NCBI GenBank assembly: GCA_018817165.1
Contig: JAHITY010000049.1
Coordinates: forward strand, 1-37,178
DNA from: Candidatus Omnitrophota bacterium
Lineage (GTDB): Bacteria; Omnitrophota; Gorgyraeia; B26-G9
Direction: 5' to 3'
DNA: 37,178 bases
Shown piece by piece: positions 8,463 to 17,406 of this stretch (positions are counted from its first letter, which is position 1; the number at the start of each line of letters is the position of its first letter). The translations under genes were made by a program, and so were the position numbers. Under the pieces are notes generated by a model, which saw only the letters and a program-made list of their open reading frames with translations, had not been told where the DNA came from and did no database searches.

Positions 8463-9437
8463 ATGGAAAAATTATTAGAAGTTAAAAATCTGACAACTTG
8501 TTTTGTCCAGGAGGGGAGGGAAATTCCTTTGGTGGATGATGTGTCGTTTTTTATTAATAAAAATTCTGTGCTGGGTTTTGTCGGGGAATCCGGCTGCGGC
8601 AAAACAATGACGGCATTATCTTTGACGGGTCTTTTACCGGGAAAAAATTGTAAAATCGTCTCAGGGAAAATTAATTTTAATGGACAGACGATCAATCAGA
8701 TCAAAGAAAAAGATTTAAAGCAGATCCGCGGCAAAGAGATCACTTATATTTTTCAAGAGCCTTCAACTTGTTTGAATCCGGTTTTAAATATAAAAGAACA
8801 ATTATCCGAAGTTGTTCAGCTCTATTGTAAAGAAATAAGTCCTGAGCAAATCAATCAATTTTTAATCAAACAGCTAGAGCTTGTGGGCATCAGAAGCCCA
8901 GAGGAAAAACTTTTATCATTTCCCCATCAATTATCCGGGGGAGAAAAGCAAAGAGTAATGATCGCGATGAGCATGATTCCCCGTCCGGCTTTGCTGATTG
9001 CTGATGAGCCGACCACGGCTTTGGATGTAACTATTCAGGCTCAGATTTTAAAGCTTCTCGATAAATTAAGGCAGGAAACAGGCGTGGCGATTATGTTAAT
9101 AAGTCATGATCTGAATGTGATTGCTGAGCTTTCCGATTATATCGCGGTTATGTATGCCGGACAAATAGTCGAATTTGCCAAAGCTGAGCAGCTGTTGAGC
9201 AAACCTTTGCATCCCTACACCCAGGGTTTATTTGAATGCTTGCCGAAAAAAGAACATAATAATCAGAATAAGCTAAAAGCAATTATTGGCGAAGTGCCTA
9301 AATCCGGCAATTTTCCCACTGGCTGCAGGTTCCATCCGCGTTGTCCCCAGAAATTTGATAAATGCGCCCAAGCAATGCCGGCTTTATTTAAGCCAAACCC
9401 AGATCAGGAGGTTCGCTGCTGGCTATGCTCAGATTAA
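8463..9437 (+). CDS. ABC transporter ATPase (OppD/DppD-like)
   Basis: Walker A GESGCGKT, signature LSGGEKQR, Walker B LLIADEPTTALD, C-terminal GCRFHPRCPQ. Start placed at MEKLLEV (8463); the 8313 TTG start reads through the repeat. Confidence 0.93.
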   Translation: MEKLLEVKNLTTCFVQEGREIPLVDDVSFFINKNSVLGFVGESGCGKTMTALSLTGLLPGKNCKIVSGKINFNGQTINQIKEKDLKQIRGKEITYIFQEPSTCLNPVLNIKEQLSEVVQLYCKEISPEQINQFLIKQLELVGIRSPEEKLLSFPHQLSGGEKQRVMIAMSMIPRPALLIADEPTTALDVTIQAQILKLLDKLRQETGVAIMLISHDLNVIAELSDYIAVMYAGQIVEFAKAEQLLSKPLHPYTQGLFECLPKKEHNNQNKLKAIIGEVPKSGNFPTGCRFHPRCPQKFDKCAQAMPALFKPNPDQEVRCWLCSD

Positions 9438-10387
9438 ACAAGATAAGCAAATATTATCAGCTGAATAAAAGCTTTATCTCCGCGATAAGCAAAAAGATAA
9501 AAGCCGTTGATTCGGTATGTCTGGAAATTAAATCCGGTCAGACTTTAGGCCTGGTTGGTGAATCTGGCTGCGGCAAATCAACTTTAGCGCGAATAATTTT
9601 AAAATTAATTTCTCCCAGTTCCGGTCAGATATTTTTTCAGAACCAGGAAATTACGGATTTAACGGAAAAGCAGTTTCGGGTTTTGCGCCAGAAAATTCAA
9701 ATCGTATTTCAGGATCCTTACAGCAGTCTTTCACCCCGGCTAACAGTGAAGAATATCATTGCTGAGCCTTTGCAGGCTTTTAAGCAGAAAAAAAAATTGA
9801 TTGAGCCAAGAGTCAGAGAGCTGCTGCTCAATGTGGGTTTAAATCCAGAATATGCTGATCGTTTACCGCATCAATTAAGCGGCGGAGAACGCCAGAGAGT
9901 GGGTATTGCCCGGGCATTGGCGACAAATCCCGAATTATTAATTCTCGATGAGGCAGTATCTTCTTTGGATTTATCCACTCAGGCGCAAGTCTTGAATTTG
10001 TTAAAAGATTTACAAGCTAAGTACAAACTAACGTATTTGTTTATTGCTCATAATTTGGATGTGGTGCGCTATATCAGTGATCATGTGGCGGTTATGTATA
10101 AAGGCAGGATTGTCGAGCAGGCAAGCGTAAAACAATTGTATGAAAATCCTTTGCATCCTTATACTCGAATATTATTAAACAGTATGCCTTCTTTGGAGAA
10201 AAAACTTTTATTAAATAAAACTCAAACCCCAAACCTAGAAAATCAGAGCTTACAGCCAGATAATCAAGGCTGTTGTTTTTACGCTCAATGCAATAAAGCT
10301 AAAGCCGAATGCGCTGAACAAATACCGGAATTAAAACAAATTGAATCCGGACATTGGCTGAGCTGTTTTAAACCAAAGGAAGTTTGA
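9425..10387 (+). CDS. ABC transporter ATPase (OppF/DppF-like)
   Basis: GESGCGKST, LSGGERQRVGIARAL, LLILDEAVSSLD; C-terminal cysteine-containing Opp tail. Confidence 0.93.
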   Translation: MLRLNKISKYYQLNKSFISAISKKIKAVDSVCLEIKSGQTLGLVGESGCGKSTLARIILKLISPSSGQIFFQNQEITDLTEKQFRVLRQKIQIVFQDPYSSLSPRLTVKNIIAEPLQAFKQKKKLIEPRVRELLLNVGLNPEYADRLPHQLSGGERQRVGIARALATNPELLILDEAVSSLDLSTQAQVLNLLKDLQAKYKLTYLFIAHNLDVVRYISDHVAVMYKGRIVEQASVKQLYENPLHPYTRILLNSMPSLEKKLLLNKTQTPNLENQSLQPDNQGCCFYAQCNKAKAECAEQIPELKQIESGHWLSCFKPKEV

Positions 10388-10389
10388 AA

Positions 10390-11550
10390 ATGAATAAAAA
10401 AAATAAAACCACAATTAATCAGCAACAAACAGAACAGCAAAGTAATATTATGCAGCCATTACAGTTTGATTTTTTGCGGCAGGCTAATTTTAAAAAATTT
10501 CAAAAAACAAAGCTGTTTAAAAAACTCCAGGATAATGTGCGGACCATCGCGATTTATAAAGGCGGCGGGGGATTGGGTGATTTGGTGGTGGCGGCGAGTT
10601 TTTTTAAAACTTTTAAGCAAGCTTTTCCCCAGGCTAAAATAAAATACATGGGAGTGATCTATCCGCGATTTCAAAAAATATTTGATTCGATTGATTCAAT
10701 TGATGGCTATATTCATTATGAACGTCCGGATAAAGGCAAGCGGATGAAGCAGTATTGGCAGTTTCGCAAAACCCAGGCACAGGGAATTGATTTATTGATT
10801 GATACTCAAAGACGGTTTGAGACCAGTTTTTGGCTGCGGATGTTGGGTACTAAATATATGCTCAGTGCCAGTCCTTTATTATCCAACTGGAATATGCCTT
10901 GGCTGAATTATAAAAAAATGCATATTTTAGAGCAATTATTCACTTTGCCTGCCAGATTAGGCCTGGATATGCCCGAGAATTTTGTCGCTGATCTGAACAT
11001 TGATCAGCAATTTATTGCTAACGCGAATAAAATGCTCGAGGGAAAAAAGGGGAAAATCGTTGCTTTAATGCCCAGCTGCGGTATGGAGTTTAAAAATTGG
11101 ATGCCCGAATATTTTGCAAAAATAGGAGATTTGTTTGCAAATAATGGGTATACTATTATAATATTAGGCAGCCCCAAGGAATTGGAGCTGTTTAAAAGCA
11201 TTGCTAAGCTGATGAAACATCAGCCGATTATTCCAGCGGAAATCGATTTGGATTTTGCTAAAGAGCTGATGAATGACGCGGCAATTCTAAAACAATGCAG
11301 TGTGGCTGTGGGCAATGATAGCGGCGGTATGCATTTAGCCAGCTGTTTGGGTGTTTTAAGTGCTACGATTTTTGGACCGACAACGCCGCGAAAATTCGCG
11401 CCGATCGGTCCAAGGAATATTGTGTTTTACAAACCAATGGCTTGTTCACCCTGTCGGTTTAAATGTAATCAGTCAATTTTTAAACAATGTTTAAATTCAA
11501 TTACACCGCAGGAAGTTTACGCGGCTTGTATGAAAAATATGGAAAGGTAA
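10390..11550 (+). CDS. Glycosyltransferase family 9 (heptosyltransferase-like)
   Basis: GGGGLGDLVVAASFFKTFKQAFPQAKIKYMG and GNDSGGMHLASCLGVLSATIFGPTTPRKFAPIG. Confidence 0.88.
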   Translation: MNKKNKTTINQQQTEQQSNIMQPLQFDFLRQANFKKFQKTKLFKKLQDNVRTIAIYKGGGGLGDLVVAASFFKTFKQAFPQAKIKYMGVIYPRFQKIFDSIDSIDGYIHYERPDKGKRMKQYWQFRKTQAQGIDLLIDTQRRFETSFWLRMLGTKYMLSASPLLSNWNMPWLNYKKMHILEQLFTLPARLGLDMPENFVADLNIDQQFIANANKMLEGKKGKIVALMPSCGMEFKNWMPEYFAKIGDLFANNGYTIIILGSPKELELFKSIAKLMKHQPIIPAEIDLDFAKELMNDAAILKQCSVAVGNDSGGMHLASCLGVLSATIFGPTTPRKFAPIGPRNIVFYKPMACSPCRFKCNQSIFKQCLNSITPQEVYAACMKNMER

Positions 11551-11555
11551 ATAAT

Positions 11556-12359
11556 ATGTCTGAACAGTTAAAAGATAGTAAACTGAAAAAATTACCAATC
11601 AGTATTGTAATTATTACCCGGAATGTCGATTCAAATATAAAGGCTTGTCTGGAATCTGTTTCTTGGGCAGATGAGATTGTGATTGTCGATAATCATTCTA
11701 CGGATAAAACTTTGGAAATCGCTAAGCAGTATAATCCGATGATTTATCATGATACCTGGGATATGGAAGGTTCGATCCGCAATCGAGCTTATGCTCGAGC
11801 GAAAAATCAATGGGTTTTATCTTTAGATCCCGATGAAAGAGTCAGTCCGGAACTTTACGCGCAGATCAAAGATTTTTTAGACAAGGGAACTGAATATGCT
11901 TCATTTTCCGTGGCAATGCGAAGTATTTTTGGCGGGAAATACTGGATTCGTTATGGCGGCTGGTATCCGGCAAGCAGAGTGAAAATATTTAAAAAAGATA
12001 AATTTAAATATGAAGACGCGGAAATTCATCCCCGCGCTTTTTTAGCTGAGGGCGAAAAAGAGGGCAGACTGAGCGGGGAAATCATTCATTATTGCTACAG
12101 TGATTTTGCTAATGTGGTGAACAAAATGAATGTACAGAGTACCTTAGAAGCGCAGAAATGGCTGAGAGATAAACGGAAGATGAGTTTAAATCTGGCAATG
12201 GTTCGCTATTTTTCCCGGTTTTTTAAAATGTATGTGCAAAAGCAGGGATTTAAAGATGGTTTGATTGGCTTTATGATGGCTTGGCAATGGGCGACTTATC
12301 AGCTTTTAAGCTATGTTAAATATTGGCAGTTAAAAAACATGGAGGTGGATTCAAATTAA
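11556..12359 (+). CDS. Glycosyltransferase family 2 (LPS core / WaaE-KdtX-like)
   Basis: ISIVIITRNVDSNIKACLESVSWADEIVIVDNHSTDKT, WVLSLDPDERVSPEL. ATG 11556 preferred over upstream 11487. Confidence 0.88.
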   Translation: MSEQLKDSKLKKLPISIVIITRNVDSNIKACLESVSWADEIVIVDNHSTDKTLEIAKQYNPMIYHDTWDMEGSIRNRAYARAKNQWVLSLDPDERVSPELYAQIKDFLDKGTEYASFSVAMRSIFGGKYWIRYGGWYPASRVKIFKKDKFKYEDAEIHPRAFLAEGEKEGRLSGEIIHYCYSDFANVVNKMNVQSTLEAQKWLRDKRKMSLNLAMVRYFSRFFKMYVQKQGFKDGLIGFMMAWQWATYQLLSYVKYWQLKNMEVDSN

Positions 12360-12374
12360 GGACTAGATTGTTAA

Positions 12375-12404
12375 AGTTAGGGCAGTAATTATCCCTGACT
12401 TTTT
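12375..12404 (+). terminator. Candidate Rho-independent terminator after the GT2 gene
   Basis: AGTTAGGG (12375-12382) / CCCTGACT (12393-12400) stem with one G-U pair, followed by TTTT. Confidence 0.65.
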
Positions 12405-12616
12405 ATTAAATGAAATTTAACGCTATATTAGATTAATAACTTTGCTTATTAATTTTTAATTATATTATTTTAAGTTTATGTTTTTAGCGTTTATGGTTTA
12501 ATTTATTATTGAATTGTTTGTGTCCTTATCAAGAATCGCTTGTCGCTATTGCTGTTTATTGGCAATCCCATCTTAAAACAGAGTATTTTATTTAGCTGTG
12601 CAAACAAAGAGAAAAT

Positions 12617-13147
12617 ATGATTGATCTGTATATTTTACTTATTTTAATGATTATTGGCGCTGTGCTGGCTTTGGAGATCAAAGACCTGCTTTCCGCGGTT
12701 ATTATTACCGGAGCAGTCGGTTTATGCTTATCCGCGGCTTTTCTTTTGCTCAAAGCTCCTGATTTGGCCATGACTCAGCTGATTGTGGAAATTGTCTTGG
12801 TGATTATTCTGGTGCGGGCAACGATTTTTACAGATTCGCGAGTCCAGCAGACTAAAAGAAATTATGCGAATTTTATTGCTGTATTAATCAGTATTAGCTT
12901 TTTTTTAGGAGCATCCGGGTATGTGATTGCCAAGCTGCCGATCTTTGGCAAGCCTTTAATGCGGATCAGCCGGACATATTTAAGTGAGGCTTTGTCGCAA
13001 GCAAGTGTTAATAATGTTGTGGCGGCAATAACTTTAGATTATCGCATTTTTGATACTTTTTTGGCATTGGTCGCATTATTTACTTGTCTTATCGCGATAA
13101 TGGCTCTTTCTAGAGCGAAAAGCAAAGAACAGAAAACAAATTTCTAA
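12617..13147 (+). CDS. Fused MbhD/MbhE-like antiporter subunit (equivalent to the MrpA C-terminal part; DUF4040)
   Basis: DLLSAVIITGAVGLCLSAAFLLLKAPDLAMTQLIVEIVLVIILVRA (DUF4040-like) then NNVVAAITLDYRIFDTFLALVALFTCLIAIMAL (MbhE-like). Confidence 0.85.
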   Translation: MIDLYILLILMIIGAVLALEIKDLLSAVIITGAVGLCLSAAFLLLKAPDLAMTQLIVEIVLVIILVRATIFTDSRVQQTKRNYANFIAVLISISFFLGASGYVIAKLPIFGKPLMRISRTYLSEALSQASVNNVVAAITLDYRIFDTFLALVALFTCLIAIMALSRAKSKEQKTNF

Positions 13148-13267
13148 TTACTAATTTCTAAACTCTAAATAAACTTAAATGACTAAAGCCAAAAACATAA
13201 AAAGAAAAATTGATAGAGAAAAAGCTAACTAGAGAAAACAAATAACTTTAGAAGATAAATATAGATA

Positions 13268-13765
13268 ATGAAAAATAAAACGAATAATAAAATTAAACAT
13301 AAAACAAAAATACCGGATAATCCGCAAGCTGAGCAGGGAATGAGCATTATTGTCAAGACGGTTACTCGCTTGACAGTGGGGGTGCTGTTTGTTTATGGGA
13401 TCAATGTAGCTTTACATGGTCATATTATTCCCGGCGGTGGTTTTGCCGGTGGGGCGATCATTGCTTTGTCTTTATTGAATCTGGTATTGGCTTTTGGCCG
13501 AGACGCTGCTTTAGAAAAATTAAGCCAAACCTGGGCAATAATTTTCACCACTCTGGGTTTGCTTTTATTTATGGTTGTCGGCTTATTCGGCAATAATAAT
13601 ATTCCAATTTTAGCAAACTTTTTTCAGGATAAAGGTTCAATCCTTAGTTTGTTTTGCATCGGCAATATTCCTTTGCTGAATATCGCGGTTTGTTTGCAGG
13701 TCGGCGCGGGAATTTTTGTTATTTTTATTTATTTGGTTTCGATTAAGCCGGAGGCAGATAAGTAA
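13268..13765 (+). CDS. Mrp/Mnh antiporter subunit B
   Basis: VLFVYGINVALHGHIIPGGGFAGGAIIAL is the MnhB signature region. Confidence 0.9.
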   Translation: MKNKTNNKIKHKTKIPDNPQAEQGMSIIVKTVTRLTVGVLFVYGINVALHGHIIPGGGFAGGAIIALSLLNLVLAFGRDAALEKLSQTWAIIFTTLGLLLFMVVGLFGNNNIPILANFFQDKGSILSLFCIGNIPLLNIAVCLQVGAGIFVIFIYLVSIKPEADK

Positions 13766-14127
13766 TGATTTATTTTTTATGTTTTATCTTATTCTCAATC
13801 GGAATATATGGGGTGCTGGTCAAAAGAAATATAATTAAATTAATTATCAGCACAATGATTTTGAATTATGCCGTGTATATTTTATTAGTGCTTATGGGCT
13901 TTAGATGGCAAGGCCAGGTCCCGGTATTTGTTTCTGATCAGGAGATTAATTTTATGGTTGATCCTTTACCGCAGTCAATGGTAATGGTGGCAATGATCGT
14001 CGGCTTGGCGGTAACTGCTTTACTTGTGGCTGTGGCAATGCGCTTGTACCAGCAATTTAAAACATTTGATATTAAAGAGATAATTGAAATTAAAACTAAA
14101 AAACCAGAAGTAGATAATAATGCCTGA
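13765..14127 (+). CDS. Mrp/Mnh antiporter subunit C (NuoK-like)
   Basis: Three-TM protein with VDPLPQSMVMVAMIVGLAVTALLVAVAMRLY; gene order. Confidence 0.9.
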   Translation: MIYFLCFILFSIGIYGVLVKRNIIKLIISTMILNYAVYILLVLMGFRWQGQVPVFVSDQEINFMVDPLPQSMVMVAMIVGLAVTALLVAVAMRLYQQFKTFDIKEIIEIKTKKPEVDNNA

Positions 14128-15658
14128 TATTCAACAAATTATTCCTTTATTTATTTTAATCCCACTATTGGGGGTATTTCTTTTGGCATTATTTGCCAGA
14201 AAAAAGAATTTCTATGCTGATCTGATTTTATTTTTTATTGTATCCGGATTGTTGCTGCTCAGTGGATGTTTGTTTGTGTTTAAAACCAAGGCTTTAATTC
14301 ATGTGTATTGTTTAGCCGGCTGGCACCTGCCGGAAGCGATTACTTTTATTGTCGATGGCTTGGCGGATTTTTTTCTGGTAAGTGTTTATTTGATGACTTT
14401 TTGTATTATGCTTTATTGTCTGCGGTTTATTGATCATTGGACAAGCAAGTGGAAATTCTATGCTTTATTTTTGCTGCTGTTAACCGGAGCCAATGGAGTT
14501 ATTATCAGCGGAGATCTGTTTACCTTATATTTATTTATGGAAGTTACGGCTATTGCCAGCTATGCTTTGATCTGTTTTTCTTTAGAGAAAAAGGCTTTGG
14601 CTTTTGGGTTTAAGTATATGATCAAAGGGATAATGGCTTCAGCGATAATTTTCCTAGGCATTATTATCTGCTATTGTTTTACTTCAACGCTTGCTTTGGC
14701 GGATATTGCTAATCAGCTTTATCTCCGCCAGCATATTGCGGCTGATCCGGCAATGGGTTGGGTGGTTTTATTTATTCAGGCTTTACTTTTTATCGGGTTC
14801 CTGATCAAGTCCGGGATTGTTCCGTTTAATTCTTGGGTATCTGAGATGAATCAATCAATCCTCGCACCGGTGGGGGCAATGCTGCTGGCGATAATTATTC
14901 CGGTATTAGGAATATATCCTTTTTTAAGAATTCATTTTAATATTATTGGCCCAAGTCCCGAGAGTTTAGCAATTGTCCGCATATTTGCCATGGCGGCGAT
15001 GTTAGGATCATTGTTTTGGGCATTTAAGCCTAAAAACAGCAATCAAGCGATTGCTTATTATACGATCAGCGAATTTGGTCTGGTTATTTTAGCCATGGCA
15101 ACTAATACGCCTTGGGCAATTTACGGAGGGTTTTTACAGCTGCTGCATATTCAGATTACCGCGGCATTGGTGACTTGTAATGCGGGTTTGCTTGATTACC
15201 GGATCTATCCAAAAAAATCGCTAGATCAATTAACTTTTAGTTTTAAATCCAGCCCCAAAGCTTTTATCATGACAATGCTCAGCAATGCGGCATTTATTAG
15301 CCTGCCGCCATTTATTGGTTTTTGGAGCAAGCTGATCATAATTGTGGCTGTCTGGAAAGCGAATTATCATCTGTACGCGATTGGCGTATTGTTAATAGTC
15401 TGTTTCGCCGCAGGATTATTTATTAAAAACCAAAAGAAGTTGCCAGTAAAAAACAGTGATTTTCAGTCTGATTTTAAATTAAACAAAATTAAATTTTCGA
15501 TGGCCGGAGCTTTGCTGCTAATGTTGGGTTTATGTTTAGGTCTTAATCTGCTTTTAGCAACAGAGTATAAAGAGACTTTTTTAAACCCAGCGATTGATAC
15601 TATTCTTTCGACAACAAAATATTCAAAAGCGGTTTTTAAGGCGGAAAATGAAAAGTAA
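14120..15658 (+). CDS. Mrp/Mnh antiporter subunit D (NuoM/N-like)
   Basis: Multi-TM NuoM/N-like protein (GDLFTLYLFMEVTAIASYALI, IKSGIVPFNSWVSEMNQSILAPVGAMLLA). Confidence 0.9.
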   Translation: MPDIQQIIPLFILIPLLGVFLLALFARKKNFYADLILFFIVSGLLLLSGCLFVFKTKALIHVYCLAGWHLPEAITFIVDGLADFFLVSVYLMTFCIMLYCLRFIDHWTSKWKFYALFLLLLTGANGVIISGDLFTLYLFMEVTAIASYALICFSLEKKALAFGFKYMIKGIMASAIIFLGIIICYCFTSTLALADIANQLYLRQHIAADPAMGWVVLFIQALLFIGFLIKSGIVPFNSWVSEMNQSILAPVGAMLLAIIIPVLGIYPFLRIHFNIIGPSPESLAIVRIFAMAAMLGSLFWAFKPKNSNQAIAYYTISEFGLVILAMATNTPWAIYGGFLQLLHIQITAALVTCNAGLLDYRIYPKKSLDQLTFSFKSSPKAFIMTMLSNAAFISLPPFIGFWSKLIIIVAVWKANYHLYAIGVLLIVCFAAGLFIKNQKKLPVKNSDFQSDFKLNKIKFSMAGALLLMLGLCLGLNLLLATEYKETFLNPAIDTILSTTKYSKAVFKAENEK

Positions 15659-16142
15659 AATTGTTTTATTTTTATTTTGTTTGATTATTTGGCTGGGTTT
15701 AAATTGGCCGGTTAATTCGCAATGGCTGGTAGCCGGTGTTTTGGTCAGCGGCTTTGTGGCCATGATTACCGGAGATATATTTATGCATCGGCCGCATATT
15801 ATTGTCCATATTAAGCGTTATTTATGGTTGTTTGTATATTTGATTGTTTTATTGATCGAGGGAATTCGGGCGAATATTGATCTGGCTTACCGGGTTTTGC
15901 ACCCTGATTTACCGATAAATCCCGGGATTGTTAAGATAAAAACAGAGATTAAAACCGAAGTGGGTTTGACTTTATTAGCAAATTCAATTACATTTTCTAC
16001 CGGAGCTTGCGCTGTGGACATTGATCAGCAAAAAGGCTATATTTATGTGCATTGTTTGGATGTGGAAAGTCAAAATATAAAGGCAGCAACTGAATTAATT
16101 GCCGCCAGGTTTGAAACAATTCTTAAAAAGGTTTTTGAATAA
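15648..16142 (+). CDS. Mrp/Mnh antiporter subunit E
   Basis: MnhE pattern …LLIEGIRANIDLAYRVLHP…PGIVKIKTEI…VGLTLLANSITFSTGACAVDI. Start moved to ATG 15648. Confidence 0.88.
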   Translation: MKSKIVLFLFCLIIWLGLNWPVNSQWLVAGVLVSGFVAMITGDIFMHRPHIIVHIKRYLWLFVYLIVLLIEGIRANIDLAYRVLHPDLPINPGIVKIKTEIKTEVGLTLLANSITFSTGACAVDIDQQKGYIYVHCLDVESQNIKAATELIAARFETILKKVFE

Positions 16143-16502
16143 ATGAAAACAAATAAAAATGGTTTTGATCAAAGATTAGTCTGGTTCATTACCAGCATTT
16201 TATTAAGCATGCTGGTTTTGCTGATTTTTATGTTACCGGGAGCGTTTTTAAGCAAAATTTTATTCTTTTTATTATTATGCTGTTTGAGCGCCTTGATTCG
16301 GGTGTTTGTCGGGCCAACTGCGGCTGATCGGGCTTGCGCGATTACAATTATGGGCATGATGGTAATTGGCTTTTGCGGAATTTTAGCTGTATTTACCCAA
16401 AAAAACTGGTATTTAGACATTGCTTTTATCTGGGCATTGCAGTCTTTTATTGTTGCTTTAAGCCTAGCAAAATTTCTCGAAGGTAAGAGGTTTGATCAGT
16501 AG
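16143..16502 (+). CDS. Mrp/Mnh antiporter subunit F
   Basis: RVFVGPTAADRACAITIMGMMVIGFCGILAV is the MnhF/MrpF signature. Confidence 0.88.
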   Translation: MKTNKNGFDQRLVWFITSILLSMLVLLIFMLPGAFLSKILFFLLLCCLSALIRVFVGPTAADRACAITIMGMMVIGFCGILAVFTQKNWYLDIAFIWALQSFIVALSLAKFLEGKRFDQ

Positions 16503-16698
16503 AAATACAACTAATGGTCGATAGCTAATAGTCAATAGTAAAAAGTAAAAGTAAAAAGTAAAAAGTAAAAAGCTATACTCTATAAGTTAGATTGTCGATG
16601 ATCAATAGTTAGTAGTTTTTTAGTAATTAGTCATTTGTTCTTAGTTTTTGGCTATCAGCCATGAGCTATGAGCCATTAGTTATACAGAGGGGTTTATT

Positions 16699-17058
16699 AT
16701 GCCGGAAATAGGGCGTTTACTGATTATCATTGGTTTGTTTTTTAATTTTATCGCTATTCTTAGCTTAATCCGCATGCCGGATGTTTATACCCGGCTGCAG
16801 TCAGCAGCAAGAAGCGTAACTTTGGGTACTGGCAGTATTATGCTCAGTGTTTTTGTTGTTCATGGGTTTAGCGCTACTGGTTTTAAAGCTTTGTTTGTAA
16901 TTGCTTTTCTGATTTTGATTTGTCCGGTTTGCGTGCATGCTTTGGCAAAAGGCGCGTATCAAAGTAAGGTTAAATTAGCCGAAGATTCTGTTTGTGATCA
17001 GTATCAGGAAGATCTGAAGGCCAAGCAGAATCAGGCAGATACAACTCCAAACCTCTAG
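16699..17058 (+). CDS. Mrp/Mnh antiporter subunit G
   Basis: LLIIIGLFFNFIAILSLIRMPDVYTRLQSAARSVTLGTGSIML is the MnhG signature. Confidence 0.9.
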   Translation: MPEIGRLLIIIGLFFNFIAILSLIRMPDVYTRLQSAARSVTLGTGSIMLSVFVVHGFSATGFKALFVIAFLILICPVCVHALAKGAYQSKVKLAEDSVCDQYQEDLKAKQNQADTTPNL

Positions 17059-17159
17059 ATTATCCGGATTTATTGTTTTCTTTAAATTTCTTCCAAAAAC
17101 TGATAGAATTATAGGCATATTAGTTCTGAATTTAGTAAATCAGAAAGAAGGTTTTCACA

Positions 17160-17402
17160 ATGCATGAAGTGGGAATAGCCCAGGATATAATCAATTCTGT
17201 GTTCAAACAACTGGAAGCGCATGATTATAAGCGCGTGAGTAAAATCAAACTCACGGTCGGAGATTTTAATTTAATCACTCAGGATTCTTTGCAGAGCTGC
17301 TTTGATCTATTGGCGGAAAATACCAAAGCCCAGGGGGCTGTTTTGGAAATCGAACAGACACAGGGTATGGAAATTGAAATCAACCACATTGAAGCCGAAT
17401 AG
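17160..17402 (+). CDS. hypA: HypA-like nickel metallochaperone, 80 aa, lacking the zinc-finger domain
   Basis: MHEVGIAQDIINSVFKQ…KIKLTVGDFNLITQDSLQSCFDLLAENTKAQGAVLEIE matches HypA; the normal CxxC…CxxC segment is absent and the protein resumes at a HypA-like tail (TQGMEIEINHIEAE). Confidence 0.8.
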   Translation: MHEVGIAQDIINSVFKQLEAHDYKRVSKIKLTVGDFNLITQDSLQSCFDLLAENTKAQGAVLEIEQTQGMEIEINHIEAE

Positions 17403-17406
17403 TCTG

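Noticed and set aside
17302-17406. Upstream extension of the HypF-like ORF overlapping hypA (MIYWRKIPKPRGLFWKS…).
   Set aside because: Out-of-frame reading of hypA; ATG 17407 gives the expected domain start. It does not encode YrdC or acylphosphatase sequence.
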